A DNA stretch of 64,000 nucleotides from Formicincola oecophyllae (GTDB lineage Bacteria > Pseudomonadota > Alphaproteobacteria > Acetobacterales > Acetobacteraceae). The position numbers were made by a program, and so were the translations under genes. The stretch spans positions 1,240,001 to 1,304,000 of the forward strand of contig NZ_CP038231.1 in NCBI RefSeq assembly GCF_006542395.2. The letters are read 5' to 3'. Under the pieces are notes generated by a model. The model saw only the letters and a program-made list of their open reading frames with translations, was not told the DNA's origin and made no database searches. Shown in pieces: positions 37,162 to 45,495 of this stretch (the first letter of the stretch is position 1; each line of letters begins with the position of its first letter).

Positions 37162-38817
37162 TTAGGCCGGCACATAGGGGCCATAGGCTGGCTTCCAGGA
37201 AAGCGCCTTGATGCGTGCCTCAAGCGCGTTCTCGGTGAGGGGAGGGCACAGCCCTTCCGCCATGGCAGCCTGGGCCACAGCCACAGCCACCTTGCGGGCG
37301 ATAGCCGCCATGTCTGTTGCAGGCGGCAGCATGTTGGCACCCCCATGGAGCAGTGGCGAACAGTCGGCAACGGTTCGGGCCGCCGCCATCAGCATGGCGG
37401 TGCTGACACTGCCTGCGCCACTTGCCAGCGCCCCCAGCCCCAGCCCTGGATAAACATAGGCATTGTTGGTCTGAGCAATGGTGGTGGGCTTGCCGTCCAC
37501 CATCACAGGGGGGAAGGGGCTTCCTGTGCTGACCATGGCGCGGCCATCTGTCCATTTCATGATGTCGGCTGGCGTTGCCTCGGCAAAGCGCGTGGGGTTG
37601 GAAAGCGGGAACACCATGGGGCGTTTAGTGTGGCTGGCCATGTTGCGCACCAGCCCTTCGCTGAACAGCCCTCCCTTACCCGTGACGCCCACCAGGATGG
37701 TGGGGTGGATGCGCGCGCAGGCGCTTTCAAGGTCGCGCCCCTGGTCATGTTGGCGCACATCGGTGCGGGCAAAGACTTTCTGCGCTGGGGTGAGGTCCGC
37801 CATATCCGAAGTTAGCAGGCCCTGGCGGTCGAACAGGTAGAAACGCTTAGCGGCCTCAGAACGGCTCAGCCCCTCATCCTCCATGGCTTTCAGGAGCAGG
37901 GCGGCGATGCCGCAGCCAGCCGAGCCACCGCCAGCCAAGGCGATGCGCTGGTCTGAAAGCTTTTCCCCCTTGGCTTTGACGCCAGCCAGCATAGCGGCGG
38001 CGGCGATGGCTGCTGTCCCTTCAATGTCATCGTTGAAACTGGGCAGCCGGTGCTTGTAGCGCGCTAGAAGGGGGGCCGCGTTGCGGTTAGCGAAATCCTC
38101 CCAATGCAGCAGGACATGAGGCCAGCGTTCTGTGATGGCGCTGACGAACGCTTCCACCACAGCATCATAATCAGCACCGCGCAGGCGCTCATGGCGCCAA
38201 CCGATATAATCGGGGCTTTCGCGCAGGGGCTGGTTGTCCGTGCCCACGTCAAGCGTCACGGGCAGCATCATGGTGGGGTTGATGCCAGCACAGGCCGTGT
38301 AGAGGGCCAGCTTGCCAATGGGTATGCCCATGCCATTGGCGCCCAAATCGCCCAGACCCAGAATGCGTTCACCGTCCGTCACGATGACAAGACGGATGCC
38401 ATCAGGCGCCTGCGCTAGGATGTCCTTGAAGCTGGCACGCTCAGGGGCTGCCAGGAACAGGCCGCGTGGCTTGCGCCAGGTTTCGGAGAAGTGCAGGCAC
38501 CCCTCCCCCACGGCTGGGGTGTAGACAAGGGGCATCATCTCAGCCAAGTGGCTTTCAAGCAGGGCGTAGAAAACCGTTTCATTTTCATCCTGCAACCCGC
38601 GCAGGGCCGTGTTGCGGGCCAGGTCGCCCTGCTGGTCCAGGACATGCTGGCGGGCCAGCGCCACTTGCTGCTCCAGTGTGCGCTGCCCTGCTGGCAATAG
38701 GTCATTCAGGCCAAAGGCTGCACGTTCACTTGGCGGGAACGCCAAACCCTTGTTGAGGAAAGGGTCATTGAGAAGCGCCATGGAGCGCTTGCCGACCGGG
38801 CGCGGGGTGGTGGTCAT
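37162..38817 (-). CDS. maeA: NAD-dependent malic enzyme
   Basis: The enzyme decarboxylates malate oxidatively to pyruvate and CO2. It belongs to the MaeA/SfcA type of about 560 residues. Diagnostic segments are [13 protein letters not shown] (catalytic Tyr region), [20 protein letters not shown] (catalytic Lys), [11 protein letters not shown] (metal ligands) and the Rossmann motif [11 protein letters not shown]. Together with the adjacent fumC it offers a route fumarate to malate to pyruvate. It lies 63 bases downstream of the short ccmI and appears to belong to the same transcript. A GGAA site precedes ATG 38817. Confidence 0.95.
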   Translation of the reverse strand: MTTTPRPVGKRSMALLNDPFLNKGLAFPPSERAAFGLNDLLPAGQRTLEQQVALARQHVLDQQGDLARNTALRGLQDENETVFYALLESHLAEMMPLVYTPAVGEGCLHFSETWRKPRGLFLAAPERASFKDILAQAPDGIRLVIVTDGERILGLGDLGANGMGIPIGKLALYTACAGINPTMMLPVTLDVGTDNQPLRESPDYIGWRHERLRGADYDAVVEAFVSAITERWPHVLLHWEDFANRNAAPLLARYKHRLPSFNDDIEGTAAIAAAAMLAGVKAKGEKLSDQRIALAGGGSAGCGIAALLLKAMEDEGLSRSEAAKRFYLFDRQGLLTSDMADLTPAQKVFARTDVRQHDQGRDLESACARIHPTILVGVTGKGGLFSEGLVRNMASHTKRPMVFPLSNPTRFAEATPADIMKWTDGRAMVSTGSPFPPVMVDGKPTTIAQTNNAYVYPGLGLGALASGAGSVSTAMLMAAARTVADCSPLLHGGANMLPPATDMAAIARKVAVAVAQAAMAEGLCPPLTENALEARIKALSWKPAYGPYVPA

Positions 38818-38880
38818 GGTGGTTTCCAGACATGGGACAGCAAAAGCAGGCGGGCTGGCGCAAACGCAGCCCGCCCCCTG

Positions 38881-39162
38881 TTATCGGCTTGCTGGGCTTG
38901 AAGATAAAGGCCCTGCCTGGCTTGGCGCGCTTGGAAAGGTGCCTGGCAGGCGGCAGGCCTGGGGCTGGGGGCTGTAAAGCGGCTGGCCAGAGAGGCTATA
39001 GAGCAGCAGCGCCAAAGCAGGGACGAACAGCATGGCAAGTGCTGTGGCAAGCCATGGCCTGGGCTGGCTTCCAGGGGCCCCGTGCCCCCTGCGCCTGACC
39101 ATGGCAAAAGCAAGGGGCAGCATCAGGCAACAAGTTGTGAGGAGGAAGGCCAGAACGCTCAC
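38881..39162 (-). CDS. Short CcmI-like membrane protein
   Basis: A 93-residue protein starts with GTG overlapping the ccmH stop (GTGA) and has an AGGGA ribosome binding site. It has two predicted membrane helices separated by a basic loop, and its second helix ends in LLYSLSGQPLYSPQP, which resembles the end of the membrane part of CcmI (apocytochrome c chaperone). The periplasmic TPR domain that makes up most of CcmI is missing. Its place after ccmH is where ccmI normally sits. It may be a natural minimal CcmI or a remnant; the reading frame itself is intact. Confidence 0.6.
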   Translation of the reverse strand: MSVLAFLLTTCCLMLPLAFAMVRRRGHGAPGSQPRPWLATALAMLFVPALALLLYSLSGQPLYSPQPQACRLPGTFPSAPSQAGPLSSSPASR

Positions 39163-39653
39163 AACAGCTTTCCCTCTTTATCCCGTTCCGTCTCATCCTC
39201 TTCAGCGCGGGGCGTGTTATTGCGCTTAACTGTTAGCCCCAGCCCAAGGGTGCAGAGTACAGCAAAGGCCCCCGCGCCGCCCCATAACAGGGCAGTCTGG
39301 CCATTCAAGCTTGGTGCTAGGCTGATGCTGGCGCCATAGCGTGCCTCAACCCATGCCATGATGGCTTGGTCAGGGTGCCCTTCCCTGACCAGGCGCCGCA
39401 AGGCCGCGCGCAGGTCGTGGGCCAGGGGGGAAGCGCTTTCAGCCACGCTTTGCCCTTGGCAGACGGGGCAGCGCAATTGGCTGGCCAGGTGCTCCACCCG
39501 TTCCTCCTGCTGGGGGGGCAAGCGTTCCTGGGCGGGGTCAAGGGCCTGTGCCTCAGCCAGGCCAGGCCCAGCCAACCCAGCTCCAGCCAACAAGGCGGCG
39601 CACGTTAGAAAAAACGTTAGAAAAAGGGCACCCTCCCCTTTAAGTGCCGTCAT
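39159..39653 (-). CDS. ccmH: Cytochrome c maturation protein CcmH
   Basis: CcmH is a periplasm-facing thiol-reductant that keeps apocytochrome CXXCH cysteines reduced before haem attachment. After a signal/anchor helix, the hallmark RCPVCQGQSVAES motif is present with Cys62 and Cys65, followed by DLRAALRRLVREG and a C-terminal membrane helix. ATG 39653 is chosen because AGGTGA precedes it; GTG 39659 is too close to the site. It overlaps the ccmG end by about 14 bases. The length of 164 residues is typical of the short (CcmL-type) form. Confidence 0.93.
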   Translation of the reverse strand: MTALKGEGALFLTFFLTCAALLAGAGLAGPGLAEAQALDPAQERLPPQQEERVEHLASQLRCPVCQGQSVAESASPLAHDLRAALRRLVREGHPDQAIMAWVEARYGASISLAPSLNGQTALLWGGAGAFAVLCTLGLGLTVKRNNTPRAEEDETERDKEGKLL

Positions 39654-40254
39654 GGTCACCTCCCTCCAACCCTAGATGCAGGATGTGTTGAATGCTTCCG
39701 CCATCAAGGGGGCCGCTGCCATGCCATGCCACGGCAAGGGGGGCCTGGGGGGTGGCGCGTTTGAGGAGGAAAAGCTCTGGAACACCGCTCACCCCCCATT
39801 CCAGGGCCATGGCACCTTCAGGGTCAGGGCGCAGATGGCAGAAGGGGGAAGCCATGTGGTCATGGCGCAGGGCAGCGCTGTAACGTTCTGGGCTGTCATG
39901 GTAAAGCACAGCCCAAAGGGGCATTTTGCTGGCAAGCGCGTGCAAAGCTGGCAGTTCCGTGCGGCACGGCACACACCAGGAAGCCGTGAACACAACTAGA
40001 AGCGGCCCTGGCTGCTTGGCAAGGCTTGCCGCCGTGAAGGCGGCCTCCCCCCCTACGCCCAGTTTGAGCAAAGGCGGCACGCTTGGCACGGGGCGCCAAG
40101 CCCCTGTGGCGGCTTGGGGTGGGTGGGGGCGCGCTGCTATCACCACCCCCCAAAGGGCGCCAGCCAGCACTAAGGGCGCTGCCCCCAGTACATAGACCCA
40201 AATTTTTCTCAATCTCCGGCTGTGAGGTGACCTCCGGTTGTGAGGTGACGTCAT
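39640..40254 (-). CDS. ccmG: Thiol:disulfide oxidoreductase CcmG/DsbE
   Basis: CcmG is a membrane-anchored, thioredoxin-like protein that reduces components of the cytochrome c maturation pathway. It has an N-terminal membrane helix, the active site WCVPC (Cys94, Cys97) in FTASWCVPCRTELP, and the cis-proline segment GVSGVPELFLL. The 204 residues are slightly longer than E. coli CcmG. The first codons contain a tandem 18-base duplication giving the repeated peptide SPHNRR/SPHSRR. ATG 40254 is four bases after the ccmF stop. Confidence 0.92.
   Translation of the reverse strand: MTSPHNRRSPHSRRLRKIWVYVLGAAPLVLAGALWGVVIAARPHPPQAATGAWRPVPSVPPLLKLGVGGEAAFTAASLAKQPGPLLVVFTASWCVPCRTELPALHALASKMPLWAVLYHDSPERYSAALRHDHMASPFCHLRPDPEGAMALEWGVSGVPELFLLKRATPQAPLAVAWHGSGPLDGGSIQHILHLGLEGGDHDGT
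40214..40249. repeat. Tandem 18-base duplication in the start of ccmG
   Basis: Two adjacent 18-base units (CTCCGGCTGTGAGGTGAC and the next, differing at one base) lie within codons 2-14 of ccmG. The duplication keeps frame and adds one copy of a basic peptide to the cytoplasmic N-terminus. Confidence 0.8.
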
Positions 40255-40258
40255 GGCT

Positions 40259-42463
40259 TCAAACCCCCTCGCCTGATGCTGTTGCAGGGGTGGTGCGGCA
40301 CGCAGGCAAGTGCCGCCTTGGCCGCACTAGTCCCATCAGCCCCCCTGCCATCATCAGCGCTGCTCCTGCCCAAAGCCAGCTTCCACAAGGCTCGCGCCTG
40401 AATTCCACCGTCCAGCGTGGCACTCCCCCTGGGTGCAAGGGCGGCAGGGGAGCGCCCAATGAAAGGCGCACCATGGCACGCCCTGTTAGCAAGCGCGCAG
40501 GATGGCTGATGGTGGGACCACGCGCTAAGGTGTCTTGGCTGGTGTTCTCACCTGGTGCGGCAAGGCGCGGCGTGCTGTAGTCACGGCGTTCTGGGGCCAA
40601 GGCTGCCCCGTTGCTGGCGCTGAAATGAGCCGTGGTTACGAGGGCGCGGCCAGCGCGGTATGTTTCCAATCCGTCAAAATGCCAGGCCTGCCCTTGGAAG
40701 CGCACTGTCGCGCCAGGACTGACATCCCAAACCCTATGCTGCCCCATGGCCATGCCGCACATACCCAGAACAGCGATGGCCACACCTGTGTGGGCCACCA
40801 AACTTGCCTGGGCGCTAAGCTTGCGCCCTTCTGGAGCGGCAGCACCCCCTTGGTGGTTTAGACGCGCCATGACGATGCTCTGCAACCCTGAAACCAAAAG
40901 CGTGCCCGCCAAAGCGACCGTCAGGGCCACAGCGCCCCCTGTTGCGCCCCACAGAAGGCATAAAGCCCCCAAAGCCATCCCCACCAGCGCTGGCACCACC
41001 AGCCACCGCCCTGGCTGGGGGGCCCCCAAGGCAGGCACTAATGCCATGGCCAGCAGCATGACCCAAAGGACTGGCCGCTCTGTACTGGTGAAGAAAGCAC
41101 CCCCCACCCCAAGCGCCATGCCCCCCAACGCTTGCCACAGCACGGGGTAAAGTGTGCCCAACAATGTCAGTCCCGCCAGCAGGCAACACAGAATGGCGCA
41201 TAGCGCCAGCGCAGCACCCTGTGAAAAGGGGGCGAAGCGCTGCCCGCCAGGCAGCCTTGGCGCGCGGAAGGCGTAAAGCAGCAAGCTGCCCAGCACAGGC
41301 GCGCCAACAGCCCCCAAGGCCATTTTGGTGCCGCTTCCGTTGAAACTGTGCACAGAGGCCAGAAGGCCAGAGCGGCTCAACATCATGCCCAGCAACGCTG
41401 TGCCAAAGCCCAGCAAAGCCAGAAGCACGGTCAGGGAGCGCAGCCCTGCCGGTTTGTTGGTGCCAGCCTGGGCTGCATGGAATAGTCCCAGCGCGCTAAG
41501 CCAGGGCAGCAGGGCCATATTCTCCACTGGGTCCCAGAACCAGTAGCCACCCCAACCCATCACCCCATAAGCCCACCAGGACCCAGTGGTGATGGCTGCC
41601 GTCAGCACAAGCCAAGCCCCCAAGGCCCAACGCTGCATGAGCTTGCCCCAATATGCCAGGGTGGCTGGCCCCAACAACCGCCGCGGCATGAGGAGAAGGG
41701 CGATGGCTAACCCCCAGGGCACCGCCAGCAAAGCCCACCCCTCTGCCAGCAAAGGTGGGTGGAAAGCGATGAAGGGATGTTCCAGCAAGGGGTTAAGCCC
41801 CACACCGCCAGCAGGGGGCGGCCACAGCCGCCTGAAAGGGTTGGCGGCCAGCAAAAGCGCCATGGCCAGCGCTGTGACCAGCAAGGACAGCACAGCGCAC
41901 ACGATGCGGTCTATGCGGTTAAGCGTGCTGGGGAAAGTGCCGCCTGGGTTGGGGTGCTGTTGGCCGGCAGGTTGATTGGCCAGTGAACGGGGCCTGTGAG
42001 TCTCAGGCGGGCTGCAGGTTGGGGGCGTTGGTTGCGTGCGGCCTACCCATCCCCAGTACCAGCTAGCAAGCCACAGCAGCGTTACAGACGCCATGGCAGC
42101 GCATTGCAGCAACAGGGCACCTTCAGGGCTGCTCCACAGCCCAGCTAGGCGGTACAAGAGGGCCGTGGCACCTGGGGCTGCCGTCATGAAAACGCCAAGG
42201 GTGGAGTAATCCTCCCCCCATGCCGCTACAGCCAGGCAGGCACAGGCCAGGAAGCAAGCACCGCTTTGCGAAACCATAGCAAGGCGGGCCAGCCTCCCCA
42301 AAGATTGCTGGCGCCCTGGCGGGACCCAGCATGAAGCCAGCAGCACGACCAAGGCCCCTATGCCTAACGCGCAGCACAGCGCCAGGCTGTAATGGCCCAG
42401 TTCAGGGCTGAACCACCCAACCCAGCCAGGGCAGGGCTGTGGAAGTTGCCACGCCTCAGCCAT
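40259..42463 (-). CDS. ccmF: Cytochrome c haem lyase subunit CcmF
   Basis: CcmF is the integral membrane core of the haem ligation complex CcmFHI, joining haem from CcmE to apocytochromes. It has about 15 membrane segments and the WWD-type motif (GGYWFWDPVENMALLPWLSA) that contacts haem. FIAFHPPLL-like and SRSGLLASVHSF segments are conserved. At 734 residues it is longer than the usual 640-680, partly because of a Pro/Thr-rich linker of about 40 residues after the third or fourth helix. ATG 42463 overlaps the ccmE stop by eight bases; a TTG at 42478 is an alternative. Confidence 0.95.
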   Translation of the reverse strand: MAEAWQLPQPCPGWVGWFSPELGHYSLALCCALGIGALVVLLASCWVPPGRQQSLGRLARLAMVSQSGACFLACACLAVAAWGEDYSTLGVFMTAAPGATALLYRLAGLWSSPEGALLLQCAAMASVTLLWLASWYWGWVGRTQPTPPTCSPPETHRPRSLANQPAGQQHPNPGGTFPSTLNRIDRIVCAVLSLLVTALAMALLLAANPFRRLWPPPAGGVGLNPLLEHPFIAFHPPLLAEGWALLAVPWGLAIALLLMPRRLLGPATLAYWGKLMQRWALGAWLVLTAAITTGSWWAYGVMGWGGYWFWDPVENMALLPWLSALGLFHAAQAGTNKPAGLRSLTVLLALLGFGTALLGMMLSRSGLLASVHSFNGSGTKMALGAVGAPVLGSLLLYAFRAPRLPGGQRFAPFSQGAALALCAILCCLLAGLTLLGTLYPVLWQALGGMALGVGGAFFTSTERPVLWVMLLAMALVPALGAPQPGRWLVVPALVGMALGALCLLWGATGGAVALTVALAGTLLVSGLQSIVMARLNHQGGAAAPEGRKLSAQASLVAHTGVAIAVLGMCGMAMGQHRVWDVSPGATVRFQGQAWHFDGLETYRAGRALVTTAHFSASNGAALAPERRDYSTPRLAAPGENTSQDTLARGPTISHPARLLTGRAMVRLSLGAPLPPLHPGGVPRWTVEFRREPCGSWLWAGAALMMAGGLMGLVRPRRHLPACRTTPATASGEGV

Positions 42464-43064
42464 GGTGGGGGGTTGCAAGGGGCAGTGGGGCGCTTGGGGC
42501 TGCGTTGCGCTTGCTGCCAGGCTGGCGGTCAGTCATGGCAGGTGGTTGGTAGCGTTCGTCATGCTTGGCCAGGAGTTCCCGCGCCATGAACTGGCATGGC
42601 CCCTTGGCGCCAGCACTCCCCCTTTGGGGCAGGCAATGCCACTGCCCTGTGACAATGGCGCCGCTGCCTTCATGGAACAAATCAGGGATGGGGCCTTGAT
42701 AGCGTACTGGAACGCTGGCGTGGCCATCGGTCAAGGTGAAGGCCACAACGCCATCAGCCCCATGCTGGATGGACCCTGCTACCACCAACCCTCCCAGATG
42801 GCATGGCGTGACCGCCCAAGCCTGGTGGGCAGCACCCCCTGCCAGCAGGGCTGTGGGGGTAAGGTAGTAAGACAAGCTTCCTGTGAGGGCACGTCCCACC
42901 AACACCCCCCCACCAGCCAAGCAGGCCAGCAAGACCAGGCCAGCGTAGCAGCGGCGGAACAAGCGCTGGCGATAGGGCTGGGTGATGCCGCTTGGGGTGA
43001 TTTCGGTCCAGCCTTCCCCCTGCGTTTCCATAGGCTGTGCACCGTCTTTCATCAAAGCAGCCAT
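42456..43064 (-). CDS. ccmE: Cytochrome c maturation haem chaperone CcmE
   Basis: CcmE carries haem covalently in the periplasm between the CcmABCD and CcmFHI complexes. The protein has one N-terminal membrane helix and an OB-fold domain ending in ELLAKHDERYQPP, where His168 is the covalent haem-binding residue and Tyr172 the axial ligand (HxxxY). The frame extends further upstream, overlapping ccmD; ATG 43064 overlaps the ccmD stop (TGATG) and gives 202 residues. The N-terminus before the helix is longer than usual, so a start at 43052 or 43031 is possible. The loop between helix and OB-fold is also longer than typical. Confidence 0.9.
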   Translation of the reverse strand: MAALMKDGAQPMETQGEGWTEITPSGITQPYRQRLFRRCYAGLVLLACLAGGGVLVGRALTGSLSYYLTPTALLAGGAAHQAWAVTPCHLGGLVVAGSIQHGADGVVAFTLTDGHASVPVRYQGPIPDLFHEGSGAIVTGQWHCLPQRGSAGAKGPCQFMARELLAKHDERYQPPAMTDRQPGSKRNAAPSAPLPLATPHHG

Positions 43065-43255
43065 CAGCGCAGAGCCTGTTGCAGGGCGCTGCGGGCACGT
43101 AACCGCCCCCGCCAGCACAGCAGCAACGCCAGTGCCCAGCACAGCAGTACCAACACAGCACCCAGCGCCACCAGTCCAGGCGCGCTGACGTGGCCAGCAG
43201 GGGCGCCCAGGGCAGCTGTGGCCCATTCAAGCAGTTTGTGGGGTTGTGCCATCAT
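43064..43255 (-). CDS. ccmD: Haem exporter subunit CcmD
   Basis: CcmD is a very small single-helix membrane protein that helps release holo-CcmE from the CcmABC complex. The 63-residue frame starts at ATG 43255 overlapping the ccmC stop (ATGA) and ends overlapping the ccmE start. It has one hydrophobic helix (LVALGAVLVLLCWALALLLC) followed by a basic, arginine-rich tail (WRGRLRARSALQQ), the usual CcmD pattern. It is often missed by gene finders. The position between ccmC and ccmE is strong support. Confidence 0.85.
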   Translation of the reverse strand: MMAQPHKLLEWATAALGAPAGHVSAPGLVALGAVLVLLCWALALLLCWRGRLRARSALQQALR

Positions 43256-44016
43256 GATGGTGCAGCCCACCTTATGTGGCGCCAATGTTCTAGCAGGGCT
43301 AGCTTGTCTTGAAGCATGTGGTAGCGCAGCAAAGCGCACAGGACCGCCAGCGCCATGAAGCCAGCCCCGCACAGCAGCAGCGGCACCAGGAAGGCCGCAT
43401 TCATGGCGCTGTGCCCACCACCGGCTGCGGCAGGCAGCAGGCGCAGGCTGCTGCCCTGGTGAAGGGTGCTCCACCACTGCACACTGAAATGGATGACAGG
43501 CAAGTCGCACAGCCCCACCAGCGCCAGAACGGCTGCTGCCGTCCAACCCCGTTCGGGCGCATCAAAGGCGTTTTGCACAGCAATGAGGCCACAATAGAGG
43601 AAGAATAGGATGAGCATGGACGTCAACCTGCCATCCCACACCCACCACGCGCCCCATGTGCTGTGCCCCCAGAGGCTGCCTGTCAACAAGCAGAGGAAGG
43701 CCGCCAACGCGCCCAAGGGCGCCATGGCCTGCCCAGCCAAGGCCCAGCGCGGTTGGCGCGTCTTGAGGAAAAGCGCGCTTGCCACGCCAATCAACCCATA
43801 GAAAAGCAAAGCGATCCACGCCATGGGCACATGAAAGTACATCAGCCGCACCACCTCGCCCTGATGGCGCTCAGGGGGGGAAGTGACCAGACCCAGCCAC
43901 ATGCCCCAGGGGAGGGACAACACAGCGCAGGCCCCCAGCGCCCAAAGTGGCCATGTGGTCTGGGATGATGGGCTTTGGGTAGGGGGCATGGGGTGGCTGG
44001 TACTGTGGTGGGGCAT
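43252..44016 (-). CDS. ccmC: Haem exporter protein CcmC
   Basis: CcmC loads haem onto CcmE at the outer face of the inner membrane. The 254-residue protein has six membrane helices, the tryptophan-rich haem motif WGTWWVWD-like (here WGAWWVWDGRLTS), and two conserved histidines in RLMYFHVPMAW and LPVIHFSVQWWSTLHQG. The frame extends to 44421 without homology. ATG 44016 was chosen for family length, though 44031 and 43989 are also possible and none has a clear ribosome binding site. It is first in the ccmCDEFGH-ccmI'-maeA-fumC run and is divergent from the EcsC-like gene; the shared 227-base spacer must hold its promoter. Confidence 0.92.
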   Translation of the reverse strand: MPHHSTSHPMPPTQSPSSQTTWPLWALGACAVLSLPWGMWLGLVTSPPERHQGEVVRLMYFHVPMAWIALLFYGLIGVASALFLKTRQPRWALAGQAMAPLGALAAFLCLLTGSLWGHSTWGAWWVWDGRLTSMLILFFLYCGLIAVQNAFDAPERGWTAAAVLALVGLCDLPVIHFSVQWWSTLHQGSSLRLLPAAAGGGHSAMNAAFLVPLLLCGAGFMALAVLCALLRYHMLQDKLALLEHWRHIRWAAPS

Positions 44017-44243
44017 GGCGCGGCAAACCATAGCTGCAGATGGCCCCTTGTGCCACTGTGCGGGGGCTGGGCTGTCCTGTTCCTGTTTTGGGAAAGGCTC
44101 TTGGCGGCCCAAGCAGCCTGCCCAGGCGTAGCAACAAGCCGTTTGGGGTTTGGCGCGGCAAAGGGGTACAAGGGGCCATGGCGCCACCATGCTGCCAATC
44201 CAGATTCCACCCACCAGCCTGCAACGTGTGAAAGAAAGCTGCC

Positions 44244-45197
44244 ATGACTGCATCCTCCAGCACGACTCTGCCTGACCAACCCCTTTGGCGCGACATGGAT
44301 CAAGAAGCCACCAGACAGCTTCATGCGGCCCTGGCTGGTGTTGAAAAGGAACGCGGCACACTCTCCCGCTTGGCTGGCCTAATGGGGGGTGCTGCTGGTC
44401 AGGCAGCCCAGCTGGGCGCACAGGGCATGGCGCTGATGCCCGGCCTGAGTGAGAGGATCCAGGGGGCTGCGCGCAAAGCCATTGAAGGCGCTTACAGCGT
44501 GGCCATTCTGGGCCTGGCTGAAAAAAGACCTGGTGTCACGGCGCCCACACAGCAAGCAGCCCCAGGGCGCATCCCCTCTGAAATGCGTGAGAACCTTTCC
44601 CAGATGGCTGTGGCCGTTTCAGGGGCTTTGGGCGGTTTTGGCGGGTTCCTTACCATGATGCCTGACGTGGGGTTCACCACTTTGACCATCATGCGCGAAA
44701 TCGCTGCCATCGCTCAGGAGGAGGGCGAGGACCTCTCTTCACCTGACACCCGCCGCGCCTGCCTGGAGGTATTCGCCCTGGAGCATTACGGCACACGCCC
44801 CCAACAGGGGGAGGGAGATCCTGACGGCATTAGCGCGGGCGAGAACAAGGAACTGGGCTTCTTCGCTGCCCGCGCTTTACTGCGTGGGCGCCCCCTGGTG
44901 CTGCTGATGGCAGAGGTGGCAGGCCATTACGGTCTGGGGCTTTCTCGCAAACTTGCTGCCCAGATGGTGCCTGTGGCAGGGGCTTTATGTGGGGCTGCGT
45001 TGAATTCTGCGTTTCTGGCTCATTACAGGGCTGTGGCGCGGGCCCACTTCACCATCCGCCGGCTGGAGCGCAACCATGGTGACGCCGTGCGTGCAGCGGC
45101 TGAGGCTTGGCGCGGCAGCCAGCCAGCCCCCGGCAAAGCCACCCCCAAAGGCCCAGCGCCTGAACCTGAAGGCCAGGATGTCAGCTACACAGGCTGA
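44244..45197 (+). CDS. EcsC family protein
   Basis: A 317-residue protein matching the EcsC family, named after the third gene of the Bacillus ecs locus; its biochemical role is unknown. Recognisable parts are the region around AVSGALGGFGGFLTMMPDVGFTTLTIMREIAAIAQEEGED, CLEVFALEHYG and the Gly/Ala-rich RKLAAQMVPVAGALCGAALNSAFLAHY. Several moderately hydrophobic stretches suggest membrane association. The C-terminal tail is Pro/Lys-rich. It is divergent from ccmC and convergent with a small membrane protein gene, separated by a 10-bp hairpin. Confidence 0.85.
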   Translation: MTASSSTTLPDQPLWRDMDQEATRQLHAALAGVEKERGTLSRLAGLMGGAAGQAAQLGAQGMALMPGLSERIQGAARKAIEGAYSVAILGLAEKRPGVTAPTQQAAPGRIPSEMRENLSQMAVAVSGALGGFGGFLTMMPDVGFTTLTIMREIAAIAQEEGEDLSSPDTRRACLEVFALEHYGTRPQQGEGDPDGISAGENKELGFFAARALLRGRPLVLLMAEVAGHYGLGLSRKLAAQMVPVAGALCGAALNSAFLAHYRAVARAHFTIRRLERNHGDAVRAAAEAWRGSQPAPGKATPKGPAPEPEGQDVSYTG

Positions 45198-45202
45198 ACG
45201 AA

Positions 45203-45229
45203 CCAGCCTGGCAGGCCAGGCCAGGCTGG
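45203..45229. terminator. Bidirectional hairpin between the convergent EcsC-like and small-protein genes
   Basis: CCAGCCTGGC and GCCAGGCTGG form a perfect 10-bp stem around a 7-base loop. It starts five bases after the EcsC-like stop and lies about 20 bases from the stop of the opposite small gene. There is no T-tract on either side, so it is terminator-like in position only. Confidence 0.5.
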
Positions 45230-45249
45230 GCAGCGGTTTAGGGGAAACG

Positions 45250-45420
45250 TCAGGTGGAATCGCCTTTGGACGGTGCCAGCAGGTAAAGTGCCCCGCTCAG
45301 CAACAGGCAAGCGAGGGCCTCTACCATAAGGATGTGGGCTGAGGTGGCGTAAGTTGGCCACAGCCAGCCCCCTAGCGCGAGCAGAAAAAAACAGATGAGG
45401 TAAATAAACGTGATGGGCAT
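45250..45420 (-). CDS. Small two-helix membrane protein (56 residues)
   Basis: A frame of 56 residues starts at ATG 45420 with a good GAGGGA ribosome binding site five bases upstream. It encodes two hydrophobic helices (FIYLICFFLLALGGWLW and ILMVEALACLLLSGALYLL) joined by a short loop, ending in APSKGDST. This is a typical small integral membrane protein. It is divergent from aat and convergent with the EcsC-like gene. I do not recognise a family. The strong translation signal and clean hydrophobic pattern support it as a real gene. Confidence 0.65.
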   Translation of the reverse strand: MPITFIYLICFFLLALGGWLWPTYATSAHILMVEALACLLLSGALYLLAPSKGDST

Positions 45421-45495
45421 GGCTTCCCTCATAGCCGGGCTTGCGTGCCATGGCCAGCTTTGCAGGCTAGGTACAAAGCGCACGGCACACGGCCC

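Noticed and set aside
37128-37370. N-terminal extension of fumC
   Set aside because: It overlaps the maeA 3' end, has Arg/Pro-rich non-conserved sequence, and the conserved fumarase part begins after ATG 37127.
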